Origin: Gaetbulibacter sp. 4G1
Lineage (GTDB): Bacteria > Bacteroidota > Bacteroidia > Flavobacteriales > Flavobacteriaceae
DNA length: 64,000 nucleotides
Assembly: GCF_002741945.1 (NCBI RefSeq)
Contig: NZ_MDVN01000023.1
Span: forward strand, 186,001-250,000
Reading direction: 5' to 3'
Both the position numbers and the translations under genes were made by a program. The notes under the pieces were generated by a model. The model did not search any database and was not told where the DNA came from. It saw nothing but the letters and a program-made list of their open reading frames with translations. Of this stretch, positions 44,480 through 53,633 are shown piece by piece; positions within the stretch are counted from its first letter, which is position 1; every line of letters starts with the position of its first letter.

Positions 44480-45412
44480 TTAATTGTGAAGTCCTTTACT
44501 TCTCAAATAATTTAAGAGTAATTGAGGTCTATCGGTTTGAATGATATCTACGTTATTATTTATATACCAATCATATACCGAAGGGTTTATAGCAGCTTTT
44601 TCATCATCATGCCCACCGTTGTGGTGTGGCCAAAGCGAGTTTACCCAAACACTTGTTCCTAGTTCTCTTAGTTTTTTAAATCTGTTTATCCCTTGAAGCG
44701 TATCATATTTAGCAGTAAACTCAATAGCTTCGGGAGGTGATAATAGCATGTATTGATCTACTATCTCTTTTGCTCTGGGTTTATGAAGTCTTACTACAGG
44801 CATAAAAAGAACTTTATCTAAATACTGCCCGAACTCTTTCTCGACTTGCAGTTTACTTATAGCTCCTTTAATAATGACCTGGTCTTGGGTTTGGGTTTCT
44901 TTGATGATTTTGTAACATTCATCAAAAATATCGTAGCTCTTATCTAAATTGACTAATATCTTATCTTTAGTAACCAACAATGCTTCCTTAAGGGTAGGTA
45001 TTCTGTGTTGTGTTGCCACCCCTAACCCATCTTTTAATTGTAGGGTTTTTAATGAATCTAGTGTCCAATCTTTAACATAGCCTTTTCCTGTTGTGGTTCT
45101 ATCTATTGTTTTATCATGAATAACAACTAGTTGATTGTCTTTTGTTTTTCGAACATCAATTTCTACCATATCTACACCCATATCTATACAATTTTGTATA
45201 GCTTGCAATGAGTTCTCTGGTGCATTACGCCAATCTGCACGATGTGCTACCACAATGATTTCCTTGTTTTTTGAGTCTTTGAAATTTGCAATCTTTTCTT
45301 GAATTGATGAGATTTTATATTCCTCTTCAATTTTTTCTTTTTTAATTAATGTCTTTTTATTACAAGACATTAATACCGCAATAAAAAGAAGCACATAAAA
45401 ATATATTTTCAT
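44480..45412 (-). CDS. Glycerophosphodiester phosphodiesterase lipoprotein (copy 2)
   Basis: A 310-residue GDPD with a lipoprotein signal (YVLLFIAVLMSCNKK). Active-site motifs are intact: AHRADWRNAPENSLQ, VEIDVRKTKDNQ and VIHDKTIDRTTTGKG. It resembles copy 1 closely in the N-terminal half and ends with the same RP-x-x-L-[IL]-x-YL-[RK]-S-[KE]-GLH close, so the two arose by duplication. It lies 175 bases downstream of susD with a hairpin in the gap and is followed by an intrinsic terminator. Confidence 0.93.
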   Translation of the reverse strand: MKIYFYVLLFIAVLMSCNKKTLIKKEKIEEEYKISSIQEKIANFKDSKNKEIIVVAHRADWRNAPENSLQAIQNCIDMGVDMVEIDVRKTKDNQLVVIHDKTIDRTTTGKGYVKDWTLDSLKTLQLKDGLGVATQHRIPTLKEALLVTKDKILVNLDKSYDIFDECYKIIKETQTQDQVIIKGAISKLQVEKEFGQYLDKVLFMPVVRLHKPRAKEIVDQYMLLSPPEAIEFTAKYDTLQGINRFKKLRELGTSVWVNSLWPHHNGGHDDEKAAINPSVYDWYINNNVDIIQTDRPQLLLNYLRSKGLHN

Positions 45413-45524
45413 TATATAATTGTTTTATTTCTGTTTTCTGAATAGTAATTTATTCTAAATTCACAAACACAATTACCTTATTCAGAAATTTGATATTGAA
45501 AAAAAGAGTCAATTAAATTAGTAT

Positions 45525-45550
45525 GAACAAGGGGATTTCTCCCCTTATTC
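45525..45550 (-). promoter_or_regulatory. RNA hairpin between susD and GDPD copy 2
   Basis: Minus strand: GAATAAGGGG, six-base loop, CCCCTTGTTC. All ten positions pair if the U-G wobble is allowed, which happens only in RNA read from the minus strand. No T-run follows, so it looks like a 3' stabiliser or processing site rather than a terminator. Confidence 0.6.
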
Positions 45551-45587
45551 ACTAATAAACTAAATTCAAAAAACTATTCTTGTTTTT

Positions 45588-46994
45588 TTAATACCCAGAA
45601 TTTTGAGTTAATGCTGGGTCTGTATCAAGCTGACTTTGTGGAATCGGTAAAATAAGATTATTAGTATCTATGGTTACATTTATACTATTGGCTGCAAACC
45701 ATGCATTCATTGTTTGAATTGCTTTACCAGTTCTTTTTAAATCAAACCAACGATGTCCTTCACCTATAAACTCGAGTCTCCTTTCCATTTCTATAGCATC
45801 TCTCAGTTCGCTCTGTGAAGTAGCAGTTGTATTTGCTAAACCAGCTCTGTTTCTTACCATATTGAGGTACTGAGCTGCATTTGCTCCTCCAGATTCATTC
45901 AATGCCTCAGCATATTTTAACAATACATCTGCATATCTAATCACAATATGGTCAGAACCGCCATCATTTGCTCCAGTTACTGACACTTCATATTTCAAAG
46001 AAAAATAAAATGGGTTAGCAACAATGTCTAAACCAACAAAATCATCCTTACGCGTATCTCCTGATTCATAAAGTGCTACAAATTCTGCTGAGGGCAAATT
46101 ATGCCCTTTTGCATTTGCAGTTGTTCCTGAAGGCCTGAATTGTGAGGCTGCTGATTCTCCCTCGCTATTACCATCAACACCACTGGCATACTGAACTTCA
46201 AACAAAGTTTCTGAATTACCTTCATTTGCTACTCCAAAGATTTGTGAAGTTGTAGGCATTAAACTATAAATATTTGAGTTAACAACAGCTGCAAGATTAG
46301 TAACGGCCTCACTATAATTTCCCATATTCATTTGCACATCCGCTAATAAAGATTGAGCAGCTCCTTTTGCCGGTCGTCCTGAGGATTTGGCAGTTGGTAA
46401 GTTTTGTATTGCTCCATTCAAATCTGATATAATCTGAACATAAACTTCGGATGAAGGTGTACGCACTTGCCCGAAAAAATCTGACGGATTAGTTGTTTCT
46501 TCAATTACCAATGGAACATCTCCATACAATCTCACTAGGTTAAAATATAGCAACCCTCGTAGAAACTTCATTTCACCTATTCTAATTCTTTTTAAGTTAC
46601 TATCCTCAAACTCTATAGCATCAATTCGATTAAGAACAATATTAACTCTTTGAATTCCTTCAAAAGACTCTCTCCAAATATCTCCCACCAAATCATTTCC
46701 TGCATTTGTTGAAAAATCATCTAATTGACCAAAACGACCGCCATCGTTTGCGGCAATTTCCTCAAAAGTATCCTCTCCTGGTATTTCACCAACTCCTATT
46801 AAATCCAGCCCGTAAAGCCCTCCTGTTTGAAGCTGAGCATATGCTCCTGTTATAGCACTTTCTATTTCAGATTCACTAGAATAAAAGTTACTCGCTGCTT
46901 TTTCAGTTATTGGAGCTAGGTCTAACTTCTCTGAACAAGACCCTAAAACCAATGACATTAAAGCTATAGTTATAATATTAAATTTGATATTCAT
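45588..46994 (-). CDS. SusD/RagB-family surface lipoprotein
   Basis: A 468-residue SusD-like nutrient-binding lipoprotein (signal NIITIALMSLVLGSCSEKLD). It shows family landmarks: NFYSSESEIESAITGAYAQL early, MKFLRGLLYFNLVRLYGDVPLV (the first TPR pair), HIVIRYADVLLKYAEALNESG and RRLEFIGEGHRWFDLKRTGK near the C-terminus. It caps the SusC channel from outside and picks up the substrate. Directly downstream of susC by 20 bases. The associated enzymes point to a phosphodiester rather than a glycan. Confidence 0.95.
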   Translation of the reverse strand: MNIKFNIITIALMSLVLGSCSEKLDLAPITEKAASNFYSSESEIESAITGAYAQLQTGGLYGLDLIGVGEIPGEDTFEEIAANDGGRFGQLDDFSTNAGNDLVGDIWRESFEGIQRVNIVLNRIDAIEFEDSNLKRIRIGEMKFLRGLLYFNLVRLYGDVPLVIEETTNPSDFFGQVRTPSSEVYVQIISDLNGAIQNLPTAKSSGRPAKGAAQSLLADVQMNMGNYSEAVTNLAAVVNSNIYSLMPTTSQIFGVANEGNSETLFEVQYASGVDGNSEGESAASQFRPSGTTANAKGHNLPSAEFVALYESGDTRKDDFVGLDIVANPFYFSLKYEVSVTGANDGGSDHIVIRYADVLLKYAEALNESGGANAAQYLNMVRNRAGLANTTATSQSELRDAIEMERRLEFIGEGHRWFDLKRTGKAIQTMNAWFAANSINVTIDTNNLILPIPQSQLDTDPALTQNSGY

Positions 46995-47014
46995 TTTTAG
47001 TATTTTTTAATTAA

Positions 47015-50000
47015 TTAAAACTTGATATCCATTCCTATGGCTATAAATCGAGTCAATGGACTTGAAGAATCAATATAACCTCGGGACAACGATTGCCTTT
47101 CATTTGATCTAGTATCTATTCCATCAGGATTATACCCCCTGAATTTTGTGATATTAAATATGTTATTTCCTGTGAAGTACAATCTCAAATTGTCTATATT
47201 TAATTTTTCGATTATTTCATTAGGTAAAGTATACCCTAATTGTAGACTTCTTAATCTAAAATAATCACCATCAAGAACGGAAAGATTTGATTTTCTTGTT
47301 AATCTTCCGGCAGACGAAAAACTTGAAAAATCTGGCCTTCTAAAAAATCCATCTGGATTGCGATCGTTAAAATAGTTATCAAAATAATATTGAGATGGGA
47401 CAAAGAAACCTTCACCACTCTCTGTACGATTAATTATATTATCGGAAACTTTTCTACCTTCAACCCCAGTAAACTGTGCAGATAAATCAAAGCCTTTGTA
47501 GGCCATTGTAAACCCAAAACCATAAGTAAAATCTGGATTAAAATCTCCCTGCATTGCTCTGTCATCAGATGTGATTCTACCATCTCCATTGGTGTCTTGT
47601 ACAATGTAATCACCTACTTCGGTACCAGATAGTGGTGTTACCGGATCATTATCAATTTCCGACTGCGACTTGTAAACTCCTGTAACATTATAATTGTAAA
47701 ACTGAGCTACTGGGTAACCAACTTTGGTAATAAAATCTACGCCACTTCCAAATATTATTTGATCTTGTCCATTACCAAGCGCTAGTATTTTATTCTTATA
47801 AGAAGATATGTTAGCATTGAAGCCTAATTTCAAATCACCAATATTAAAATTTCTCCCTTTTAATTCAAACTCAATACCTTTGTTTTCTAACTCACCAATA
47901 TTTTGCAAAGATTCAGAAAAGCCTGATTGTTGTGGTACCGGAACATCAAGTAACAAATCGGTTGTTTTTGAAATGTAATATTCTGCAGTAAATAATAATT
48001 TGCTTTGTAAAAACCCTAAGTCTAAACCAAAATTTAAAGCAGAATTAGTTTCCCATGACAAATCAGCATTTGGTGATGTACTAGTGTATACCCCGGAAGT
48101 TAAACTTCCGTTTAAAACATAATTATCAGCAGAAACCAATGCAACAGATCCAAAATCCCCAATTTGATTGTTTCCTGTTTGCCCAAAACTTGCTCTAAGC
48201 TTTGCATAATTAACTACTTTATCATCAGGAAAAAAAGATTCATTACTCAAAACCCAGCCAGCAGATGCAGAAACAAAACTTCCGTATTTTGTATTAGCTC
48301 CAAAACGCGATGAGCCATCTCTTCTTATAGAAGCAGACAACGTATATTTGTTATCAAAATCATATTGCAAGCGGGAAAAGAATGATTCTAATGCCCATTT
48401 ACTACTTCTAGAAGTAGCAGTAATAGATGTTGCTCCACTAACGTTTCTTAAATTATCATCTGCGAAATCTCTACTTTCCAGATCTGTTTGATTTCTAAAT
48501 TCTTGTTGATAACTGTAACCTAATAATACATCAAATGTATGCGACTTAATTTTTTTCTTATAGCTCAAAAGATTTTCGATAATAAAATTTTCTCGCTTTG
48601 TATCATATTTTGCAGCCTGTGTAAGATTATTAGCTACTGGTGTTCTATAATTGCCAAAAGTTGAAGGTGCAAAAAATTCTTCGACACTAGTATTGTAGTC
48701 TCCACCAAAGGATGTTTTTAATTTAAGAGCTTCTATAAGCTCAACCTCTACAAATGCATTTCCGAACAATCTAAAAGTATTTTTAGTAAAATCTGACAAT
48801 AATACGTGTGCAATTGTATTTTCTGAAATTGGACCATCCCAATTTTGGTTGTTATCATCTATTTGATGAGCAATGGCTAAACTACCATCAGGGTTGTATA
48901 TTGGATAGTATGGCTGCATTAATGTAATTGTAAAAGCAGGATCGGCTTGTCTGCCTCTTCCTAAAAGGGTTTGCGACCATGCGCGTTCTCCTGTTGGGTT
49001 TGCATCAGAGATAGAGATATTTGTATTAATGCCAAACTTAATACGATTGCTAATTTGTGAATTGAATCTGATATTATTAGTATATCTTTTATAATCGGAT
49101 GCAATAATAATATTATCTTGATCCAGATGTCCAAATGAAATAGAGTAGTCACTCTTTTCAGTTCCACCGCTAAGGTTTAAATAGTGGTTTTGTTGCATTG
49201 CATCTCTAAAAATCGCATTAGCCCAATTTGTATTAGTTAAACCAGGCGTGCCATTAATATAGTCTTGAAGAAATGGTTGAATTCGACTTCGTTTACCTCC
49301 TCCATTAGCGTCTCTAGTTGCATTATCATCTGTAATACTTCTCCCAGGTCCACCAGATATATAACCAAAGTTACGAGCATCTAAATCAAATAATGCGGTA
49401 TCATATGCATCAGTAACTTTAAATTTATCTATTCGCTGTTGAAAGCCAACATAACCATTATAACTAACTTTAAGTTTACCCTTACTTCCTTTTTTAGTTG
49501 TAATTAAAATGACGCCATTTGATGCTCTAGATCCGTAGATTGCAGCCGAAGCAGCATCTTTTAATATGCTAATGGCCTCAATATCATTTGTATTTATAGA
49601 GCTTAATGAAGACCCCTCACTTAGTGGGTTTCCATCTACTACAATTAATGGATTAGTGCCAGCAGTTAATGTACTAAGACCTCTGATTTGAATTACAGAA
49701 TTATCGCCAGGGTTTTTACTATTACCTAATACTTGAACACCCGAAATTGTACCAGATAAAGCCTGCTCAAAGTTAGCAGAAGAATAATTGTTTAGAGTTT
49801 TATTATTTACCTTAGATACAGACCCATTAAACTTTTCTTTAGTACTTGTACCATAACCCACTACAACTACTTCTGCTAATTTTGCTGCATCTTCTTGTAA
49901 AGTTACGGTAATGTTATCTTGATTATTAACTGATATTTCTTGTGATAAAAAGCCAATGTAAGATACAACTAAAACTGCATTTTCATTACTTACATTTAAT

Positions 50001-50509
50001 GAAAATTTACCATCAAAATCTGTTTGTGTGCCATTAGTAGTACCTTTTTCAAGAATATTAGCTCCTGGCAGAGGTTGGCCAGAAGCATCGGTTATTTCTC
50101 CCGAAATTTTATGTTGTTGTTCAGGAATAATAGAATCTCTAGGTTTTTCTTGTATTAAAATGGCATTATTATCAGTTACTATAATATTTAAATTACCTTG
50201 AGACAAGGTTCTATTTAATAATTTATTAGTTTTTAAAGTCCCTTTCTTTAAATGTACCTTGGGAAAATCTTTAAATATTCCTTCTTCATAAAAGAATTTA
50301 TAATCTGTCTGTTCCATTATAAGGTCAAATACCTCATCAACAGTTAATACCTTATCTTCTTTAACTTTAATTTTTGAATTTTGTGAAATAACATTATTAG
50401 GTGCTAAGGCAAAAACCATTGTGCAGCATAGAAAAATGAAAGTTCTCATTATAATCATTAAGAGCCGTTTTCTATATTGAAAACAAGCGTTAGTTAATTT
50501 AATTTCCAT
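47015..50509 (-). CDS. SusC/RagA-family TonB-dependent transporter with STN signalling domain
   Basis: A 1164-residue outer-membrane channel. Order: N-terminal signal (about 1-43), STN domain about 50-125 (VLTVDEVFDLIMEQTDYKFF), carboxypeptidase-regulatory-like domain about 133-210 (ISGEITDASGQPLPGANI), TonB plug about 215-345 (VVVGYGTSTKEKFNGSVSKV, ending near PLIVVDG), and the beta-barrel to the C-terminus (ending FIAIGMDIKF). The STN domain is the part that contacts FecR-type anti-sigma factors, which matches the fecR gene 223 bases upstream. Transports its ligand with TonB energy. Confidence 0.95.
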   Translation of the reverse strand: MEIKLTNACFQYRKRLLMIIMRTFIFLCCTMVFALAPNNVISQNSKIKVKEDKVLTVDEVFDLIMEQTDYKFFYEEGIFKDFPKVHLKKGTLKTNKLLNRTLSQGNLNIIVTDNNAILIQEKPRDSIIPEQQHKISGEITDASGQPLPGANILEKGTTNGTQTDFDGKFSLNVSNENAVLVVSYIGFLSQEISVNNQDNITVTLQEDAAKLAEVVVVGYGTSTKEKFNGSVSKVNNKTLNNYSSANFEQALSGTISGVQVLGNSKNPGDNSVIQIRGLSTLTAGTNPLIVVDGNPLSEGSSLSSINTNDIEAISILKDAASAAIYGSRASNGVILITTKKGSKGKLKVSYNGYVGFQQRIDKFKVTDAYDTALFDLDARNFGYISGGPGRSITDDNATRDANGGGKRSRIQPFLQDYINGTPGLTNTNWANAIFRDAMQQNHYLNLSGGTEKSDYSISFGHLDQDNIIIASDYKRYTNNIRFNSQISNRIKFGINTNISISDANPTGERAWSQTLLGRGRQADPAFTITLMQPYYPIYNPDGSLAIAHQIDDNNQNWDGPISENTIAHVLLSDFTKNTFRLFGNAFVEVELIEALKLKTSFGGDYNTSVEEFFAPSTFGNYRTPVANNLTQAAKYDTKRENFIIENLLSYKKKIKSHTFDVLLGYSYQQEFRNQTDLESRDFADDNLRNVSGATSITATSRSSKWALESFFSRLQYDFDNKYTLSASIRRDGSSRFGANTKYGSFVSASAGWVLSNESFFPDDKVVNYAKLRASFGQTGNNQIGDFGSVALVSADNYVLNGSLTSGVYTSTSPNADLSWETNSALNFGLDLGFLQSKLLFTAEYYISKTTDLLLDVPVPQQSGFSESLQNIGELENKGIEFELKGRNFNIGDLKLGFNANISSYKNKILALGNGQDQIIFGSGVDFITKVGYPVAQFYNYNVTGVYKSQSEIDNDPVTPLSGTEVGDYIVQDTNGDGRITSDDRAMQGDFNPDFTYGFGFTMAYKGFDLSAQFTGVEGRKVSDNIINRTESGEGFFVPSQYYFDNYFNDRNPDGFFRRPDFSSFSSAGRLTRKSNLSVLDGDYFRLRSLQLGYTLPNEIIEKLNIDNLRLYFTGNNIFNITKFRGYNPDGIDTRSNERQSLSRGYIDSSSPLTRFIAIGMDIKF

Positions 50510-50732
50510 AAATTTGTTTGTTATTTGTTAGTTAAACACTATTAATTAATAGATAATGATCCTAGGGGATAGAGTTATATACTTTTGCCGGTTAAACTTT
50601 ATCCTCCTTTTTTGTAATTGTTTTTTTATTTCATAAGCAATTAGTTGTATTTTATTAAACAGTTGTTTTTCATCCTCTTATACAAGGTTTTTCATTTTCA
50701 CTAGATAAGATTCATCTAGCAAAATGAATGGT

Positions 50733-51908
50733 CTATTTTAAAATTATAGTTTTTCCCTCAATTTTATAGTCACTTATTGTACTAGACTTCATAATTGATA
50801 AAATTTCTTCAATGCTTTGATTTTTACCCAAAACACCTTTAAATTTTAATTCTTCTAATTTTTTATCTAAAAAGATAACATCAACATCATACCATCTAGA
50901 TACAACTCTCATAATGTTTTTTAAAGACTTCCCTTTAAAACTAAAAACTCCGTTTTTCCATGAAATCTCCTCCTCAACGTCAACCACAGCTACTTTAATA
51001 CTATTTTTTTCAAGATTTAAATTAGATTGCTGATTTGGAATTAAATTTTGTTTTGAAATACCATTATCTACAACAACCTTCCCTTCTACTAATGTGGTAT
51101 AAATATTAACTTCGTCTCTGTAAGCTTTAATATTGAACTCTGTTCCTAACACTTCAACTTCTTGAGATTTATTAAACACTTTAAAGTTAGACCCTTTATG
51201 TTCTGTACTTGGAGATACATCAAAATAAGCTTCACCATATACAAGTTCTACTTCTCGCGTTTCTCCTTCTATAAAACTTTCTGGATATTTTAGTTGTGTT
51301 TCTGAGTTTAGCCAAACTCGAGTGCCATCAGATAAGACAACATAATATTCTCCCCCTCTTGGAATCGTTAAATAATTATATACTATTTCTGTTGGTCTTT
51401 GCTTACTGGCTTCATAAACTATTTCTTCGCCATTACTATTCGCATTTTGCCCTTGGTATGTATTGCCTTTTTCCAGCACAACAATAGAGCCATCCCCTAA
51501 GGTTAATGTTGCTTTGTCTGTACCTGGCACAATAGTTTTAGTATCTACAATTGTTGGAGTTGGGTCTTCAATACTATTATTAAAAAATTTGTCTTTAAAG
51601 AAATAACTTGTTGCAAGAACGCCTACCAGAACTGCAGCGGCTGCATATTTAATAACATTTTTTCGTATGATTAATTTACGTGTCTTGTTTTTATCTTTAT
51701 TTATTTGCTGTAGCAAATTTCCTTTAATTTTATTAACATCGGGGTTAGACATAGCTAGATTAATTTTGTAATAAGTTTTAACATAATCCTCAAAAATTAT
51801 TTGGTTTTCTGGGGTTTGAATCCAATCTGATAAGGTGTTCAAATCTTCTGAATTTGCCTCCTGTATCAGATATTTTATAATTGCTTTTTCTATAATTTTA
51901 AAACTCAT
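50733..51908 (-). CDS. FecR-family anti-sigma factor
   Basis: A 391-residue inner-membrane protein. Cytosolic N-terminus (about 1-85) with IEKAIIKYLIQEANSEDL and LSDWIQTPEN, a single helix at about 87-106 (YAAAAVLVGVLATSYFF), then the periplasmic FecR domain (TIPRGGEYYVVLSDGTRVWL, LVYGEAYFDV, VLGTEFNIKAY) and a DUF4974 C-terminus (FKGKSLKNIMRVVSRWYDVD). It relays the STN signal of SusC to the sigma factor. Transcribed in the same direction as susC and divergent from the sigma gene. Confidence 0.95.
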   Translation of the reverse strand: MSFKIIEKAIIKYLIQEANSEDLNTLSDWIQTPENQIIFEDYVKTYYKINLAMSNPDVNKIKGNLLQQINKDKNKTRKLIIRKNVIKYAAAAVLVGVLATSYFFKDKFFNNSIEDPTPTIVDTKTIVPGTDKATLTLGDGSIVVLEKGNTYQGQNANSNGEEIVYEASKQRPTEIVYNYLTIPRGGEYYVVLSDGTRVWLNSETQLKYPESFIEGETREVELVYGEAYFDVSPSTEHKGSNFKVFNKSQEVEVLGTEFNIKAYRDEVNIYTTLVEGKVVVDNGISKQNLIPNQQSNLNLEKNSIKVAVVDVEEEISWKNGVFSFKGKSLKNIMRVVSRWYDVDVIFLDKKLEELKFKGVLGKNQSIEEILSIMKSSTISDYKIEGKTIILK

Positions 51909-52042
51909 TTGTAGACCTTAATTTATAGAAAGACAAACCTCATTTTAAAAACCCTAACTTTTTTATTCTTTTTTTTTTATCTTTTTTAATTACCTTCATC
52001 ACCTAATTTAGCTAATGAATTACTTTTATTTGAGTTAAAATC

Positions 52043-52633
52043 ATGCATTATAAGAATCAAAATGATTTAATTGAAGCTATAAAACAAGGCAAAGAGAGTG
52101 CTTTTGTTTATGCATTAGAAACTTATAACAAACCGCTTTTTGCCTATGCGCTTTCGCTGGCAAATGATGAAGCCATGGCACAGGACATTCTGCAAAATGT
52201 ATTTTTAAAAACGTGGGAGCAGCGAAAAAAAATTACTATCAAAAAATCAGTGCAGAATTATTTATTCAAATCTGTATATCATGAGTTTATTAATCAGTAC
52301 AAAAAAAACAAGTCTCATTTACTCTTGGAACAAAAATATTATGCAGCTCTAGAAAAAGTGGCAACGGAAGAGGATGACAGCTTTTTCAAAAAAGCTATTG
52401 AGCGTATTACATCTGAAATACAAAACTTACCTCCCAAATGCAAAGAAGTGTTTTTATTAAGCAGAAAAGAAGGGCTAACTAATATTGAGATAGCCAATTA
52501 TTTAAATATTTCTGTTAAATCTGTTGAAGCGCATATTACTAAGGCTTTTTCTGTGATAAGAAAAAGAATAAGAGATAAGGTTGATGGGGTTTTGTTTTTG
52601 CTTTTTAGAAAACAGAAAAAAATTAGATATTAA
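52043..52633 (+). CDS. FecI-like ECF sigma factor
   Basis: A 196-residue ECF sigma factor of the Bacteroidota SusC/SusD-linked group. Region 2: YALSLANDEAMAQDILQNVF and FLKTWEQRKKI. Region 4: LPPKCKEVFLLSRKEGLTNI followed by EIANYLNISVKSVEAHITKA (the helix-turn-helix). It should direct RNA polymerase to the susC promoter when FecR is relieved. It is divergent from fecR with a 134-base gap; more often sigma and anti-sigma genes are co-directional. Confidence 0.94.
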   Translation: MHYKNQNDLIEAIKQGKESAFVYALETYNKPLFAYALSLANDEAMAQDILQNVFLKTWEQRKKITIKKSVQNYLFKSVYHEFINQYKKNKSHLLLEQKYYAALEKVATEEDDSFFKKAIERITSEIQNLPPKCKEVFLLSRKEGLTNIEIANYLNISVKSVEAHITKAFSVIRKRIRDKVDGVLFLLFRKQKKIRY

Positions 52634-52729
52634 AGATTAATTTATCCCCTTTTTTGTTACCTCAAGTACTCTTAAAAAAACTTATTCAAATTTGCCTTTC
52701 TTTACTACAATTTAAATATTTTTTAACCC

Positions 52730-53503
52730 TTATTTATTCTTCTTAAACAGTCTTTTAAAAAATCCTTTTTTAGTTTTATTTCCTAAACTCTTTTCTATAG
52801 AATCTGTTTTTTTCTTTTTTAGCTTCATGGCCTTATTATGTACTCTTTTTATAGAATCGCTTCTTTTTTTGTTAAACCTTTTTAGTTTTAACTTAACGCG
52901 CTTAATGGAATCGTTTCTCCTTTTTGTTTTCCTGTCTAATTTTATTTGAACTTTCTCTATAGAATCCTTTTTCCTTAAAATGCGCTCAACAAGCGTTTTT
53001 GGTCTTTCTTTAAATTCAAAATTATTTTTGTGATATGTTGTGTCCTTTTTAATAAAATCAATCCAATATCCATCTTTTAAATTGTTTTTATATTTCCCTT
53101 TAATAATCAAGTTCCCTAACGAATCATAGGTTTTAAAATCACCATTTTTATAACCATAAACCCATTCTTGATTTACTTTTAATTGCCCGTTTTTATACCA
53201 AGTTTTCCAAGCACCAGTTTTTAAACCGTAACTAAAGTTTCCTTTTTCAGCAAGCTGATTAGACCTATAATACTTTAAATGCAAATTGTGTAAAACGTTG
53301 CCGCCTACATTTCCTAAAGATTGATGTATACCACCAGATTTAAACCAGTAATATATTTTATCAGCATCATAAGTTTTTAATTTTTTAAGCGATATATAGC
53401 ACTCAACATCAAAACCGTTTTCACGTACAGTTCTTTTTTGTACATCAGTAGTAAAGGCAAAACAGACTATCGCTATTAGTAAGAAAATCGTTAACTTTCT
53501 CAT
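52730..53503 (-). CDS. YwqK/MORN-repeat exported protein with basic DSI-repeat tail
   Basis: A 257-residue protein with a Sec signal (TIFLLIAIVCFAFT). The central part (about 88-150) has MORN/YwqK-type repeats: KTGAWKTWYKNGQLKVNQEW, GYKNGDFKTYDSLGNLIIKG and YKNNLKDGYWIDF. The last about 95 residues are a highly basic coiled tail with four copies of a D-S-I-[KE]-[RK] phrase (KKDSIEKV, RNDSIKRV, RSDSIKRV, KTDSIEKS) spaced about 20 residues apart. Function unknown; the YwqK family is sometimes labelled antitoxin without proof. Confidence 0.75.
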   Translation of the reverse strand: MRKLTIFLLIAIVCFAFTTDVQKRTVRENGFDVECYISLKKLKTYDADKIYYWFKSGGIHQSLGNVGGNVLHNLHLKYYRSNQLAEKGNFSYGLKTGAWKTWYKNGQLKVNQEWVYGYKNGDFKTYDSLGNLIIKGKYKNNLKDGYWIDFIKKDTTYHKNNFEFKERPKTLVERILRKKDSIEKVQIKLDRKTKRRNDSIKRVKLKLKRFNKKRSDSIKRVHNKAMKLKKKKTDSIEKSLGNKTKKGFFKRLFKKNK

Positions 53504-53633
53504 ACTTCTATTATATTCTTTTAAGATTAAATATTGTGACTAAAATTAATAGGGTTTCTGTAAAAAAAAGGATGGTTTCCCCTTATTAAAGCTAAGGTTG
53601 TTGGCAAAAAATAAATCATTACAATTATAGTAA

